A stretch of DNA of 64,000 bases from Isoperla grammatica (lineage: Eukaryota; Arthropoda; Insecta; Plecoptera; Perlodidae). Every line of letters begins with the position of its first letter. Within the stretch, counting starts at the first letter, position 1. The translations under genes and the position numbers were made by a program. Positions 12,408 through 26,241 of the stretch are shown here, one piece after another. The notes beneath the pieces were generated by a model. That model had not been told where the DNA came from and searched no databases. It saw only the letters and a list, made by a program, of their open reading frames with translations. The DNA lies in the NCBI GenBank assembly GCA_945910005.1, contig OX246740.1:48598617-48662616 (forward strand), read 5' to 3'.

Positions 12408-15400
12408 TTTGAGAGCAATTAAATATATGTTTAAAACAAATAATATTTGTATTCAGTAAAATATAATAATATCAAATTAAATAATTAATCGGAGTGAATC
12501 AAGCCCAAAACGACTATGTACGGCAAGGGACCATAAGGTGTTGTGTTTGGTTGTTGAAATAGCAAAATACAGTTTCCTTATCCACATCAAAATGCACCCT
12601 CTTTCCAATAGACCGAATACACACGCACAAAAATATAAAGTCCTTTCTATCGATTTTCGATTAGATAGCTGAAACGTTTAGGGCTAAGCAATGCTATGAA
12701 TGTTAAAATCCGAAGAAACTTTCTGCCTAAAACTGGAAGACGAAAATTATACGGAAGTATACAATGTGGCTTGAGGTGGGAACATCATCAGTTCCCCACC
12801 CAGTAACCAAACAAGCCCCTTAATCGACGCCATTCAACAACTGAACGCAGTTATTTGACTGATGTCTTCTCGTGATAGCTGTGCCTAATTCTAAAAAAAT
12901 ACTGGGGCGGCTTTGGGGGGGGGGGGGGGACCAATGCATTTTGTGATGGACATCGTGATATCCATTAGCGACATAAATTGATGCTTTATTCATTTAAAAG
13001 ACTTGTGAGTTGTGGAATAAAATGATATTGAAGATTTATTCCTGCATTCAAAATTGTGTGTGTCAATCTATAAACCAGTGTCTACACAACATTTCATTGA
13101 GTTGAAACTAATATATAGAAATCTAAAAACAAGCACATTATAGTTTGTGAACACCTCAAATTTTATGCAAAAAAAAAACTTGACACAATCTACGTATATA
13201 CGTCTATCACTAAAAACTTATACACCCAGTCTACGAAAAGGAAGTAGGCGTAGTTGAGACAAAACGATTGCCTGATTATTTATTTTACCGTTTAAATGAA
13301 TTACCACAAGTATTATTATTGTTGTTAGTTGATGGTTGTTTATAAGCATATATTTATTCGTTATTTTATTAATGTTTTTTTTCAATTCAAGTACAACGCA
13401 AGATTGTACGCATATATTTACGCATATATTTACCCGGCCAAAACTTTGAACAATACATGTTTCTCGATGCCTATCGCCTTCAGACTTCATACTTAAATTA
13501 TTGTGTAGGCAACACAGGGGGGTTCCAAACCCAATTAAGACTTCCGCCTTGTATTCAATTATATCCCCTCAGTCATAAATAGTACGCCCCCGGCTAAGAT
13601 TATCCACACATACATTTAATTGTACCCACTAAACGCATTGCAACACTAAACTACCAAACACGATATATTACATTCGATCTCTCCTGGATGTGCTTACTAA
13701 CTTTAATGTTAGAGCACAGGATATGACTTAACATTATCCATTGACTGTTCACATTTACAAATACCAAACCTCGAGATAATAATAATTTATGTAGATCATG
13801 AACATGCAAACGTTTTGCAACAGTGCTCTAAATACACACACTCACCGCCTTCGTAATCATTATTCTTTAGTTATACGATTAAGGAGGCTGTGAGAGTAGA
13901 TATACATGACGCATTGGCACTTTTGTAGTGATTCTGCAAATTGAAGGTCGCCATTTATATGGCATTAGATGCTTTTTTTTATATTTTATAATGTAAGTTT
14001 TAAAAAGTTTAAAATGTATTCATAAAAAAATATCTTAAAACCAAGTATTACAGCAAAAAAAAACTAAAATTTTCAAAAAAAATCTATATGTTACATTTTA
14101 ACTAATTTTGTAAACAGATGAAAATTGACTCGCGTATTTGCCACACAAATGCTAGCATTCAATTTGTAACAAATCTCCACTCCTGCTTCTAAAGCATACT
14201 AGTTTCTTAGGTTGAACAAACAATCGGTTGCTATAGGCAATTCAATTGTTGTTTTGTATCTTCATCAGTTTTTCATACATTCAATGTTTGTACCAAAAAA
14301 AATCACACAGCTACATAGCTATTTTACATGGCTACGTACATTGCTATAATTAACCACATTAAAAAAAAACTTCAAATAACTCCATTTACCAGTGTCCGTA
14401 AACAGAAACAGAAATAACCAGTTCTATAAAACAAACCAGCACGAAAGAAACCTACTTGTACACGACTTACTGTGAACCCACTCTGCATTCCGCACGCTGA
14501 TGTAGACATTATTTAGATCGTGACTGTACATCAATGTATCAATAAACAAATACATGGTCGGAATTAAAACACGGCATTGTTACATCGTCCGTATTTGGCC
14601 TCCTTCCCATTGATGCATAGGTTCAATAACAAGTCCAGCTCAAGTCAAGCCAACGAGGTGAAAGTGGCGATTATTCTCTCATTCCACCCATCGTATTAAA
14701 TAACGTAGCTATTATTCAATAGTAGACGTTGAGCACTCTGCTATTATCTGCAACCTTATATTATTTCACTTGACATTGAAGAAAGTTTAGTTTAGTTTAG
14801 TGGACGGGTAGAACTGACCTACAGAGGGCAGACATTTAATTTTGGTAATAATAAGGTGGATTATTTTTAAATAATGCAAATTGCTGCTTGTAAGTATGAA
14901 ACTAGTTTTGTTGTAGAATGACCTACTTTTGAGTCTTTGTTTCTATAGTGTGTTTGGATGTAAGTATGAATTTAAAACAAACTTTTTAAAATTAATAGTA
15001 TTGTGATCTTTTGTCTTATTAAATTCATGATTATTAATTACGCGTTTCCTTAAATGATTATCTATAACACAATTATTATAAATAACCAAACATGCTATGG
15101 AAAGTTTGTTTGTTTGATGGCCAAGATGATAGATATATTTTAATCATCACTCTATTTCAAGACAAATAGATTTCCTTCTGGTCAAATTAACGACACACTG
15201 TTTTTTTTTATAAAATGGAACATAATAATCCATTACTTTATGATGAAGTATTTAATATTTTTAATTATTAAGCTTTAAGTTAAGACTTTTACCGTAATTC
15301 ATCAAAAAAGAAATAAAGAGATCACATCAAAATTATTTAATTTTAAAATCAATTTCTTACTTCCCAGTTAGTTACAGTAATTTTTAAAATTCTAATACGA

Positions 15401-16260
15401 ATTCTATCACTTTTTTGGTTCAAGTAGTAATCTTTCGTACATTCTTGTTTAAATTAGTATTTGTTAAATTACTGAAGTGTATCCTTTAATATTTAATTCT
15501 TTCAATACTACCCGTACATTGTGTTAAAATATGTCATTATTATCATTATTTTAATTCCTTTGATTGAAACTGTTGTTATTATAATTGTATTAAAATAATG
15601 TTTACTATTGTTAATAAAATTACTTTTGTTATTATTTATTATTTATCATTTACCCTTGTCCGGATTCGAACCCGGTCCCTAACAAAATCTCTAACTCACC
15701 GCAACCAATGTTAAACGCCACCGTTCACTTCCAAACAAGCCGGCCAACTATTTAGCCAAGTACTTCATCATCTCCCCCTCTAAAACCCTCATCAATATCA
15801 ATTATTCATCTAGATTTACTTACATAATAGAACACCTTCATCTTGGCGACGTCGCTGCGAGATATATCGATCGATAGATCGTTCTTCCTGTGGTTTAATT
15901 GCACGGTTGTTCCCCCATGTGATGGCGTGTAATAGAATCTCGAAAGTGAATGTTTTGCAAGCAAACTCGTGCGCCACATTTAGTCGTCCATAGCTGAGAT
16001 AATTCTATTTGCAAGAACAGGCTGGTGTCAGATGTGGTCCGTATAGAGCGTGGACACACCTTAACGTACATTTACAACCCGAGGCAGCGTGGGGAAAATT
16101 ATGCGTGGTTGGGGCAGTAGAGTATCCTCATAAATAAATAAACAAACAATTGATTTTTTTGATTGTTTCGTCATAGTGTTTTGATTGTTGGCAAAGAGGC
16201 TGATGATGAGTGGGTATTAAATTATAATTAGAAGGAGAAAGCAATGTAATAAAGCATTTT
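12405..16260. other. Intergenic, AT-rich, no gene recognised
   Basis: Mostly AT-rich sequence with a G run near 12914-12929. One segment around 15655-15735 reads on the minus strand as a tRNA-derived SINE-like piece: an A-box-like gcggtgagttagag followed about 25 nt later by the B box gggttcgaatccgg. Confidence 0.5.
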
Positions 16261-16261
16261 A

Positions 16262-16405
16262 GAAACTATGTAGCCCCAACTGGGCCCGGGGTAGAATTGG
16301 CCAGGGTAGCTCTGCCTGTCAGCAGAGGTGACTAAAAAGCCGACGTCGTATGACCTAACAGTGGAGTACGTCATAAAAAATAATAAATAAATAAGAACTA
16401 TTTGG
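16262..16405 (+). repeat. SINE-like family B, copy 1
   Basis: Starts with a GC-rich block (ctgggcccggggtagaat, then tctgcctgtcagcagaggtgac) and ends with tatgacctaacagtggagtac followed by an A-rich, ATAA-repeat tail. The same order of blocks recurs at 36.96-37.17 kb, and part of it at 35.08-35.16 kb, so it is an interspersed repeat. The tail suggests retrotransposition by a LINE. Confidence 0.55.
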
Positions 16406-18329
16406 GACCCTTTGTCCCTTTGCATGATACTTATCAGAGTCCTCAAAATATTCAAGACCAACAATGCACAACAAAAAAATATATAAAATAAAGGCATGCA
16501 TCAACCAACCTTTATGTAACATTAATTTTGCAAACTAATTTCTAATCGTATTGTTCTTGGAACCATGGTAAGAATCACATACAAAGGGTCCTTCTTATTT
16601 TTTTTAAATTGTTTATTTATACTTTAATTTCAATAGATGGCGTAAGTAGATAGTAGGCATGTAAACTTAAATTCAAAAATATCAAAAGAATCAAAATACT
16701 ACATATATTTTATAAAATACAACATAAACTTGCATTTCCCTTGGCATTTAGTATAAAACCACTTCCTACAAAGCTCTTCGAACAACTTTTCCCCTCCAAG
16801 TGGTTTGTATTTGTCTGCCTCAGAAAGTTCGGTTGTAATAACAACCCGATAACAGTAACAGTACTTAAAAATTTCCCCTCCGACCGAGATTTCCTATTTA
16901 TTGCCATTTAAGGAACACCCCGCCGTTATTTCCTTTCTTTCTATCTATACCCCATGGCAATCGTTATTAAAAAGGTTCGAATACTTATTGCTCGCTTTCA
17001 TATAATGTGATAAAACCAAGAGTAGTACTACTGGTGAGGTAATGACCATAAAAGTCTGAGGTTGGAGTAGTTAAAAGCATAGTTTATATTTATTTCAGAG
17101 TACATTTTCCGGTGTTTAAATGAAAAATACGGTTGTGTGGTAAAATGCGTGAAAGCGCGTTCTAGCTAGAACTAAGGATAGGAATCGATGTAACATCCCA
17201 ACATCGACATCGAAGACAATTAATCGAAGTCAAATCGTGATATCAACAATTTTTTGAGATAGGTATCGAAACGTAAAAACAATCTTGAAAAACAAAAATT
17301 GTTTAAATAAATAAAACAATTGCCCTAGTTTCTATATTAGTACAATACCAGTTTTATAAATAAACTTCAATATACAGTTAACTTTAAACTTTAACTCGCA
17401 ATAAAGTATTTAAATGTAACATTAGTGATATAAAGGGTAGTTGTTGACGAAGAAGTATAACATTTGTATAAATACTTATCCGCAATTATACATACATCAC
17501 TTCATGATTTTATTTTAAAGAAGGCTCCATTTATTTGTCCACAACTTCAGGTTTTCACTTGCTCAAAGTTCACATTTAACATCCATTTTCCTTCAATTTC
17601 TTTACGTATTTTATTCGCCCACATATTTCCCTTGACGTCACATGTTCAATATGAGACAAAGTTTATTTTTATTCGAAAATGTGGTAATTTTTCTCAACTG
17701 TGCATTATTTCTTCTAAATTCAAGCAGCCACACAGTTCTATTTATCCTCACTATACATTTTTCCCTCCAAACTCAAGATTCACTCAAAAATTTCTTTAAC
17801 CGATTTTACTTTTCCTCACCTGTACCTTTACGCATGATATCCCAGCCTCAATTTGACAGTGATTTTCTATCCAGATCTCCTGTAAAGGAACAAACGAAAG
17901 CAACATTCTGAACGACATGGAAATGATGTAGCCAGCCGGTAGAATAGAGGAAGTGACATAAAGAAATGTATTCCACTCCACGTGTGTGCAGCATCAAAGA
18001 AAGGCGTCCCGAACCAGTGAGTGGCATTCCTCAGCTACCAAGGAAACAGTTACAAGAACGAGCGTTGAATGCAGAGCATAAGATCTTGTGATCTACACTC
18101 ATGAGCGATCAAAGATATTCCACGCTTCAATACACTTCCATCTTGGGTATTATTTATTGTCAAAGAGCTTAATCTTATGAGGGTGGATTCATTGGTGTAG
18201 ATACGGATTCGTTTCGCTTGATTGCTACGGTAATTTGGAACCTGGCATCAAATTTGGGAATATATTTCAATGAAGGGGACATTTTTGAGTTATGGGATCG
18301 AAAAATCTGTACACTGGCTGATATAAATA
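16406..18329. other. Intergenic, no gene recognised
   Basis: No exon or structured repeat recognised by eye. The short open frames have no coding character. Confidence 0.5.
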
Positions 18330-18986
18330 AACTAGGAAAACGCTCTGTTTGACGCGTTGATAAGCGAGCGCGTCAATATCTACGAACTTTCTGGCGAAAA
18401 TATCTCAAAGCTAATAAAAACAACAATTAACAACAATTCAAGAATGCGCATTGCAAAATTTTTTCTAATTTCCATAGCTATTATACTTCCCGACATTGTT
18501 GTATGCAGTGCAATGTGCGTTGCTAAGTATTTTCGTGGTCATGTTTTCAACACGGTCCGCTACCGTTACTAACACTTATTGACAGCAATAGAAATGTAAT
18601 TTCTGCCTCTAATACGTATTGGATCGCGTTTACATTAGTATATTCGTGGTCGGACAAAAATTTACTATAAGATAGCCACCTCACATTTTGCCGTTACTGC
18701 GTTTTAGAAAAATATTTTCGAGTAACTTTCGTGTAACTTTGCCAATATTTATCAGATCGCCATTACATTAACATATTCGTGACTGGAAAAATCTGTAGAA
18801 AAATCTGGCTATCTCACATTTTGCCGCCATTTTGTTTTAAAAAAATATTTTGCAGTAACTATGGTGTAACTTTGTAACTTTTCGAACGATTTTGCCTCAA
18901 AACTATACACCTTCAATCCACATCGAGGCTTGTGGATGGTCCAAATTTCAAGTTGATCGGACTTTCCGTTCGACCGCTATCGACAG

Positions 18987-19028
<42 letters not shown>

Positions 19029-19079
19029 AGAACGAAGTGCCATAAGAGTCAAGTGGAAACGCTCGCTTCGCTCGCTTAA
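18330..19079 (+). mobile_element. ~750-bp interspersed repeat, copy 1
   Basis: Begins AACTAGGAAAACGCTCTG and ends GGAAACGCTCGCTTCGCTCGCTTAA, with an internal run of about 37 A residues near 18990-19027. A second, closely matching copy follows about 100 bp downstream in the same orientation. A 71-codon open frame is present in both copies, but it starts at TTG and the copies differ mainly by amino-acid-changing substitutions, which argues against constraint. I do not recognise the superfamily; there are no clear terminal inverted repeats. Confidence 0.75.
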
Positions 19080-19179
19080 TCAAGGGTAGGGCATATATGT
19101 ATTTACTCGTACCAATCACAGGATGCCGGAAATCGTGCATGCGGTTTATCCACGTTGGACATACATTTAGAATTAAACT

Positions 19180-19845
19180 AACTAGGAAAACGCTCTGTTT
19201 GACGCGTTGATAAGTGAGCGCGTCAATATCTACGAACTTTCTGGCGAAGAGCTTTCAATGCTAATACAAACAAAAATTAACAACAATTCAAGAATGCGCA
19301 TTGCAAAAATGTTTCTAATTTCCATAGCTATTATACTTCCCGACATTGTTGGATGCAGTGCAATGTGCGTTGCTAAGAATTTTCGCTGTCATGTTTTCGC
19401 CGCGGTCCGCCACCGTTACTAACAGTTATTGACAGCAATAGAAATGTATTTTCTGCCTCTAATATGTATCAAATCGCGTTTATATTAGTATATTCGTGAC
19501 CGGACAAAAATTTACTATAAGATAGCCACCTCACATTTTGCCGTTACTGCGTTTTAGAAAAATATTTTCGAGTAACTTTCGTGTAACTTTGCCAATATTT
19601 ATCAGATCGACATTACATTAACATATTCGTGACCGGAAAAATCTGTAGAAAAATCTGGCTATCTCACATTTTGCCGCCATTTTTTTTCAGAAAAATATTT
19701 TGCAGTAACTATGGTGTAACTTTGTAACTTTTCGAACGATTTTGCCTCAAAACTATACACCTTCAATCCACATCGAGGCTTGTGGATGGTCCAAATTTCA
19801 AGTTGATCGGACTTTCCGTTCGACCGCTATCGACAGACATAAAAA

Positions 19846-19879
<34 letters not shown>

Positions 19880-19954
19880 AAACAAACAAACAAAAAAAAA
19901 AACAGAACGAAGTGCCATAAGAGTCAAGTGGAAACGCTCGCTTCGCTCGCTTAA
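19180..19954 (+). mobile_element. ~775-bp interspersed repeat, copy 2
   Basis: Direct-repeat partner of the 18330-19079 copy. It has the same ends and internal order but a longer and more complex A-rich tract (A runs broken by an AAAC repeat near 19879-19895). The copies are separated by unrelated sequence (19080-19179), so this is two insertions or a duplication rather than one tandem satellite. Confidence 0.75.
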
Positions 19955-22900
19955 CTATGTATTTTAGTTGTCATAAGTTCAAAACAGCTCATGTGAAATT
20001 ATTCAAAATAATAAAGTTCATAAACAGTCTTCTGAGAATTGTTTATAATAACAATGTTTACATACTAATATTTACATGAAATGTATGCCCTCAAGGCTCA
20101 GACGAATATAATTTGCTACTAAGAAAACTACTAAAATAGTAAGAGTGCAATTTTTAATTATTAATGTTAATGTAAAAATAATTCGCCGCTTGTATTCTTT
20201 AACTCGTGAAATTTAAAAATGGTATAATTTATGATTATATAATTTATAAAATAATTTTCCCGCTGCGATATCCATGGACGAGTTTGTGTTAGAAAAGCGA
20301 CAAATACTAACTTGTCTATATTTTAAAATATTAATATGTTTAAAGTATAAAGTTCGTTTTTCGTTATCTTTATTTTATAATACAACCACTTATGAGGTCG
20401 AGATTTTGTTGAAAACAATGTTTTTTAATTACATGTAAACAACAATGTAACAATCGATGTCCATATATTTAAATTCACAATTCAAAACTTCTAAGTCGTG
20501 AGTTAAATTTTGAGTTTTCATTAATATACTGATATTTTGTCTAAATCATCAAAATAAAATATTTATTCGTCAAGACAGTAAAACCTTACTACAATAGGAC
20601 ACTCGTACATGTTTCAATTCGTGTAGGATCATATGTTCTTAACGCTAAACGCACCCACGAGGTAGAATTACACGCAATAACTCCCGATTACAACCACGAC
20701 AATGTTACGCCTACAATAATTGGTACAATAATAATTGGTATTGCATTAACTGACCGTGGAACAATGTTCATTAAACAATTCCAACACAATTTTCTCTTGT
20801 GCTTAATTAATAAATAAGGGATTAAGGTCAATATAGGAAAAATAATTCACATAGACTTTATGGTATTATGGGAATAACGAAAATTAACATGCGTATTCAC
20901 ATGAAGTATTTCGTTAGTTTCGCATGTCGTTTAGTTTAGTTAGATGGTTTCAATGGGAAAATTACGTGTTTTATATCAGGCGTTTTAGAATATCGGAATG
21001 TGTAAATACACACATGGTTTTGAAAGAAATGCGGGAAGATGTTTTGTAAGAGAGGTGTCTAAAGTGATTTGAAAGCAAAGAATAGTACAAGATAGGAAAG
21101 GCTGTATGTCTGATGGTAATTTCTACTTGGAAAGCAAGGCAAGAACATGGTTATTCGTACATTGAATATAGAAATGATGCTTTGTACGATGTAAGATGGT
21201 CGAGGGGGGTGAGGGGGCAAATTTCCTCAATATTGCAGTGGCATTAAAACTGTGCTGCCCTAAATTGCACTGTTAACAGTTGAGTCTATACCCATCATGC
21301 CGTGCGAACACGCCATTATATTCACATGACGAAGTTTAGAAGAGTCATTATTTATGATGGGTTTCGGGGAACAATTTTTGTACCTATTTACAATGCACTA
21401 CATGCACATGATTATCGAAAAAATGTATGGCAAACTTCAGCGAGGTAACCACTATTCCAAACCATTCCTGTAACAGAACAGAGTAATTTAAATGTAAATC
21501 ATCGCATCGAGAAAATTAGCTGTTTTGAAAAAAGGTAATGCGATATTTTTTTTTAGAAAATCATTTTCAAGTATTTTTTTATTTCTGTAAAAATCAATTA
21601 AATATTTAATATTTATTTACTGTATTGTAATACTTAATTCAAAATATGTGTCAATTTACATTTTTTCAATCAATTTTTACTGTTCAACGTTCTCTTTTCA
21701 ATAATAGTTAGTTTGTTGCTGTGTTATCATAATTGTTTTTTTATTCTGTTCGGTTTTCGGTGTTTTTACTACTGTTTAACTGTAAACTAATTTTTTTTTA
21801 TTCCTTGCCTTCGTTTGTAAACACTTTCATAAACTGATAAGACGTTAAATAAATCAATAATGCAAAGTTAGGGGTGGTTTTGGTGGAGGGGCCGGGTTAA
21901 AATATATTGGTTAATTTTAACCATATTATTGCAATAAAAGAGACGTAAAGCAACAACGATCTTATAAAAACAGACGTTTCTCATATCCATGTGCCTGTAT
22001 TGTTTTCTTCTGGTCAGAATAATTGTATTTGTCCAAGATTGCAACACTTTTAAAAGGCGGAGCTTGTCTCTAAAAAAATCTTGGAACTTGAGAAACATAA
22101 TTTCTATAATGGATTATTTATTATACACTAATACATAGTGTTTTTTTAATTTAAATATGTATAAATATATTCCTAGGTATACGTATAAACATAACTTTCT
22201 CACAGTTCATATAGTAGAATGCGGTAGCAATAGATAGAGGTTAATCAAGAGATTGAATTTATTATGGTGTAGGGGCCGGGTAGAATTATTTCATTGTTCG
22301 ACAAATAAGTTGCTATGGCTTAAATTCCAGGTCATTTCATTTCATTATTTCTTTGAATTACAGTTATCACATGTGAGCTGGCGACTTTTTATTCTTGCAA
22401 GAAAATTTAAAAAAAATCATTTTTTTTTTGTAAAACGAATAAGCATACGAAAAAAATGTAGTCAAAATTAGAGACAAGTCAGGTAGCGACCAATCACAGT
22501 GATGAGATAAATAAATAGGAAGAGATCGGCATTGACATGGTTTGCGGCTTCATCACTTCATTCCGACCTAGACGGACAATCAATCAACAACCAACATTAC
22601 ATCACAGCAACACAGATTATCCCGCCAAATCTGCACACAACCATTTGGAAAGTAAACATAATTAAAAGTGTTTTTGCCAACAACCTGTTTGTTTGTAAGT
22701 GTGACCATTTCGTTGATCGCTTTTTTCACACCGTGGCGAATTCGAGCTGATTAACTAGTTTAATAAGTAAATACATAAAAAGTCAACAACAAAACTGTTG
22801 AAATATATATCGGGCGACCCATTTTCGTAAAGCAAAATAGCCAGAAATTAGAACTTACAAGTGCACCACGCCTATCTTAAAACATAACCTCAAAAAAACT

Positions 22901-25228
22901 GTATACACAGCTTTAAAAAGTGACTAATACGGTTAATTAAAAACAATTAAAAAAGTTATCTATGACCCTTTGTACGGTTATCATTACGGTCAAAATCTCA
23001 ACATTAAACCTTGCCACCCATTATGTCCAATGTGAAGTCACGTGAATACTCCCTTCTACAAATTGTATAGACATTATTTTTATATTGTACATTTTAATAT
23101 TACCAGTGTAATGTACGAAAATGTAAGAATAACACACAGTTTTATATATGTTTCTGTCATTATCAAAATAAAAACACCTCTCCTGTAAAGAGGTATTTCT
23201 GTAGATTTAAAAAGCGATATAAATAATATATCTATTCTCGAATATGACTCGTTTATTTCATACCAGACATTCAAAAAGATTCCAAAACGATCACCACAGA
23301 ATTGAAGCCTCGGTGGTTAGAATACGTAAATTGACGTCAAGAAAAGAAACATGGCCGCCGTCCTAACTCGATCCAGATCTATCGAAGGCCACCCCATTTC
23401 ACACATCTCCATGAATGGCCGCTCGGCCGTCCGGGCTAAATCTCATCTCAACGTCCGACAGCGGAGATTGGCTCAAACCTGAGGAGACAAAAGACGATCG
23501 CGCCAAGGAAAGATATTAATCTTGACGTCATATGCAGACACAGCCGTGACAGAATAATCTGAAAATTGATGGGGGGTAAAGTGTGGCATATGGATACACA
23601 ATGTTGCCATATCTATGCACACACACACACAACGCGCAATTACGAACGACCTCCCTAGGGGAGGGTTGAACATACGAATTTCCTGTGTTTTAAAAGGGGG
23701 TTGTTGTCAATTTTCCGCTGTCGTATTTCCGCTAGGTTACAATTCTTTTATTTTTATTTTCGGTTTTAAAGAATATGTTAAAATATAGCATAGTCTGTTA
23801 AACCAACTCGGAATAATTTATTTTCGATTAACTGTAATATTCTAACCAACTGTGTAACGTTTAAAATAACGTTTTTAATTTGTATTTATACGAATAAGCT
23901 CCAGAATTTGTCATTTTCAAACTGTAAAAATGAAACAATGCTTTCGTTGCTTTGCATTGGTTGGTTCGACGGTTTTATAGTACGGAAGGCTCTTAGTTAT
24001 TTACACATTTGTTTCTTCAGTAAAACAATTCAGCGAACGATTTTCATTGTCACAAACAACCCAGTTGTATGATATGAATCTAAAGATGAGAATAATCAAT
24101 ACCAAAAACAAAATTTTTTAAAATAGTAGTAAGTACGATACCCCACAGCAAAGTTTTAATCAGTAAGAACACACATTGTTACATATCCCGAATTATAACG
24201 AAATTGTTTTAAATTCAAAAATGAATAATTCGAAGCTAGCGAGCGAGAGTGGTTGTACATAATTTCGTACGCAAACACGTATCTGTTTTCTTGTTACGGA
24301 TGTTCATAAAATAAACATCGAAATCCATTTAGACCGTACATTAAGAATAAAAAAAAAAAAAAAAAAAACATAAACGCAGGAAATAGTATTTCCATCTAGA
24401 CTCGTTAATAATACTAGTACACTCTTGAACACAGCCATTATCGCTTTACATAATGGCATGTAATCATGCACAGACTGTATTATTCAATGACTGTGCAATG
24501 CGACCTTAACCTTTGCTAATTGCAATGATTATCAGCTGTTTAGTAACGGGAGCGGAAGTCTAATTGTTTCAAGCACGTCTGCTCCAGTTACGGATATAGT
24601 TGGCTCTGAGGTATCACACGAGACGCTAGTTGAAAAGTACGCTGGTTCGATGACTACGATTAATTCTAAAATACAGTGTGAATAGACACATTATAAACAG
24701 TGCGATGTCCTCTCGGAAAATCAGTTCTTGTCAATGAGTGGATGAGAATTAAATAGAAGTGATTAATAAATATATAACAAAGATCCTGGTCGAACTATAA
24801 CAAATTATACTAAAGACAAATGATACACTTAACATTCATAAAAATAAACAGAAGAACACACAGATCTGAATGTGAATGGGTCCCTTTCGCCGAATTGGAT
24901 ATATACCTTTTTTTCTTTGACTAAGCGAAACAAGTGATCCTGTTCTATATTTCCGGTTTAAGTCTTCGTTTTGGATTGATGAAATAATTGTCCTTTGCTT
25001 TTTTCTTTATTGCACGTGTAACACAGTTAACAAAAACTTACTGGATGGTTAGAATGTCTTTTGATTATAAAGCAGACGCTTTCTAATGTAACCAAATGCA
25101 ATTAAGAGGTTCCGAATATTAATGTTTGTATCTTAAACATATATACGTATAAACTACATATACTTCATATAACTATAACAAACTACATATAACTATATAT
25201 ATACATATATACAAATATACATATATAT
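19955..25228. other. Intergenic, no gene recognised
   Basis: About 5.3 kb without a supportable exon. An A-rich run lies near 24350-24368 and a CA/TG patch near 23620-23632. Two short matching strings (aggggccgggt) at about 21888 and 22262 are too short to interpret. Confidence 0.5.
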
Positions 25229-25236
25229 ATATAAAC

Positions 25237-26029
25237 TAGGGATATCAAACGATTAAATTATTATAATCGATAATCGAATTCACTTTCACCTCCATAATCG
25301 ATTATTAATCGATTTTAATCGTTTTGTTAAATGTCGGTATAGTAGCAAGTTTCTTCCAAACTTCGGTCTGGTTTCGGTTAGTTTGAATTGCCCGCGCAAG
25401 CCACGAGTTCGCAATTCGACTTCTTTTCGACTATCGATATATTTTACGTCACGGAGTATTTTTGTTATGTTCTGTCCAAGATTTCGACGATAATTTCTGT
25501 CCTAGTTAGGCCTGAAGGGCTATAGTTATTCACTTCCCGTTTTTTTTGAACCAATAAGTAATTAAGTATGCTGAATATGCGTCGTAATATTATTATTTTC
25601 ATGTGCAGCGTAATTAAAATTTACGTGATGTGAACTAAAAATCGTAGCGACTTTTCTAACCTTACTTCTGTTGTTATTTGCGAACAAACATAACAACTCG
25701 TATTTTTATAGATCGTAGGCGTCGAATGCTGGGTCTAGGGTAGGCGACTAGACACAGCTATTCAAAATATGTCTGGATATTCGGCTCAAATTATGACGCA
25801 AAGTTATGCTGTTGCTGTTCTTAGGCCTAGGCCTAGGCCTACTGTAAATGAAACTGAGCAATAGCGATGCTAGCGCTAGCGCTCGCGCTCGAATAGGCGG
25901 CAGATCTTGAGAACTAAATTTAAAAAAGCGCGAAAATTTAAAATCGATTTTTTTTTTATAATCGATTAATCGTTTTCGATTAATAATCGATTAATCGAAT
26001 CGATTTAATCGTAATCGTTGACATCCCTA
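25237..26029. mobile_element. hAT-like non-autonomous transposon (793 bp)
   Basis: Both ends begin TAGGGAT(A/G)TCAA when read inward, and they are flanked by a perfect 8-bp duplication, ATATAAAC, at 25229-25236 and 26030-26037. An 8-bp duplication with short inverted ends fits the hAT superfamily. Subterminal regions are packed with variants of aatcgattaatcga, plausible transposase binding sites. The interior contains an aggcctaggcctaggcct tract and gctagcgctagcgctcgcgc. No transposase frame is present, so the element would depend on a partner. Confidence 0.88.
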
Positions 26030-26055
26030 ATATAAACTTATACATATATACATTA

Positions 26056-26058
<3 letters not shown>

Positions 26059-26108
<50 letters not shown>
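26059..26108. repeat. (TA)n microsatellite
   Basis: About 50 bp of uninterrupted AT dinucleotides between the hAT-like element and a perfect inverted repeat. Confidence 0.95.
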
Positions 26109-26112
<4 letters not shown>

Positions 26113-26128
26113 TTTTGGTTGCAAAATG

Positions 26129-26241
26129 TAAAGTATGAAAACATTTTTCGGTAAAACCAATCCAAAGTTTAATTAAAACGTTGCCTTATTATTTTACATA
26201 AACTTTGGATTGGTTTTACCGAAAAATGTTTTCATACTTTA
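26129..26241. repeat. Perfect 43-bp inverted repeat (hairpin)
   Basis: The arm 26129-26171 is the exact complement of 26199-26241, with a 27-bp spacer. Perfect identity suggests a recent insertion or ongoing hairpin-mediated correction. It abuts TA-rich sequence on both sides, so the insertion target cannot be defined. MITE-like. Confidence 0.85.

Noticed and set aside
18357..18572. 71-codon open frame conserved between the two 750-bp repeats (also 19207-19422)
   Set aside because: Begins at TTG rather than ATG, and the two copies differ mostly by amino-acid-changing substitutions, so there is no sign of selection on a protein.
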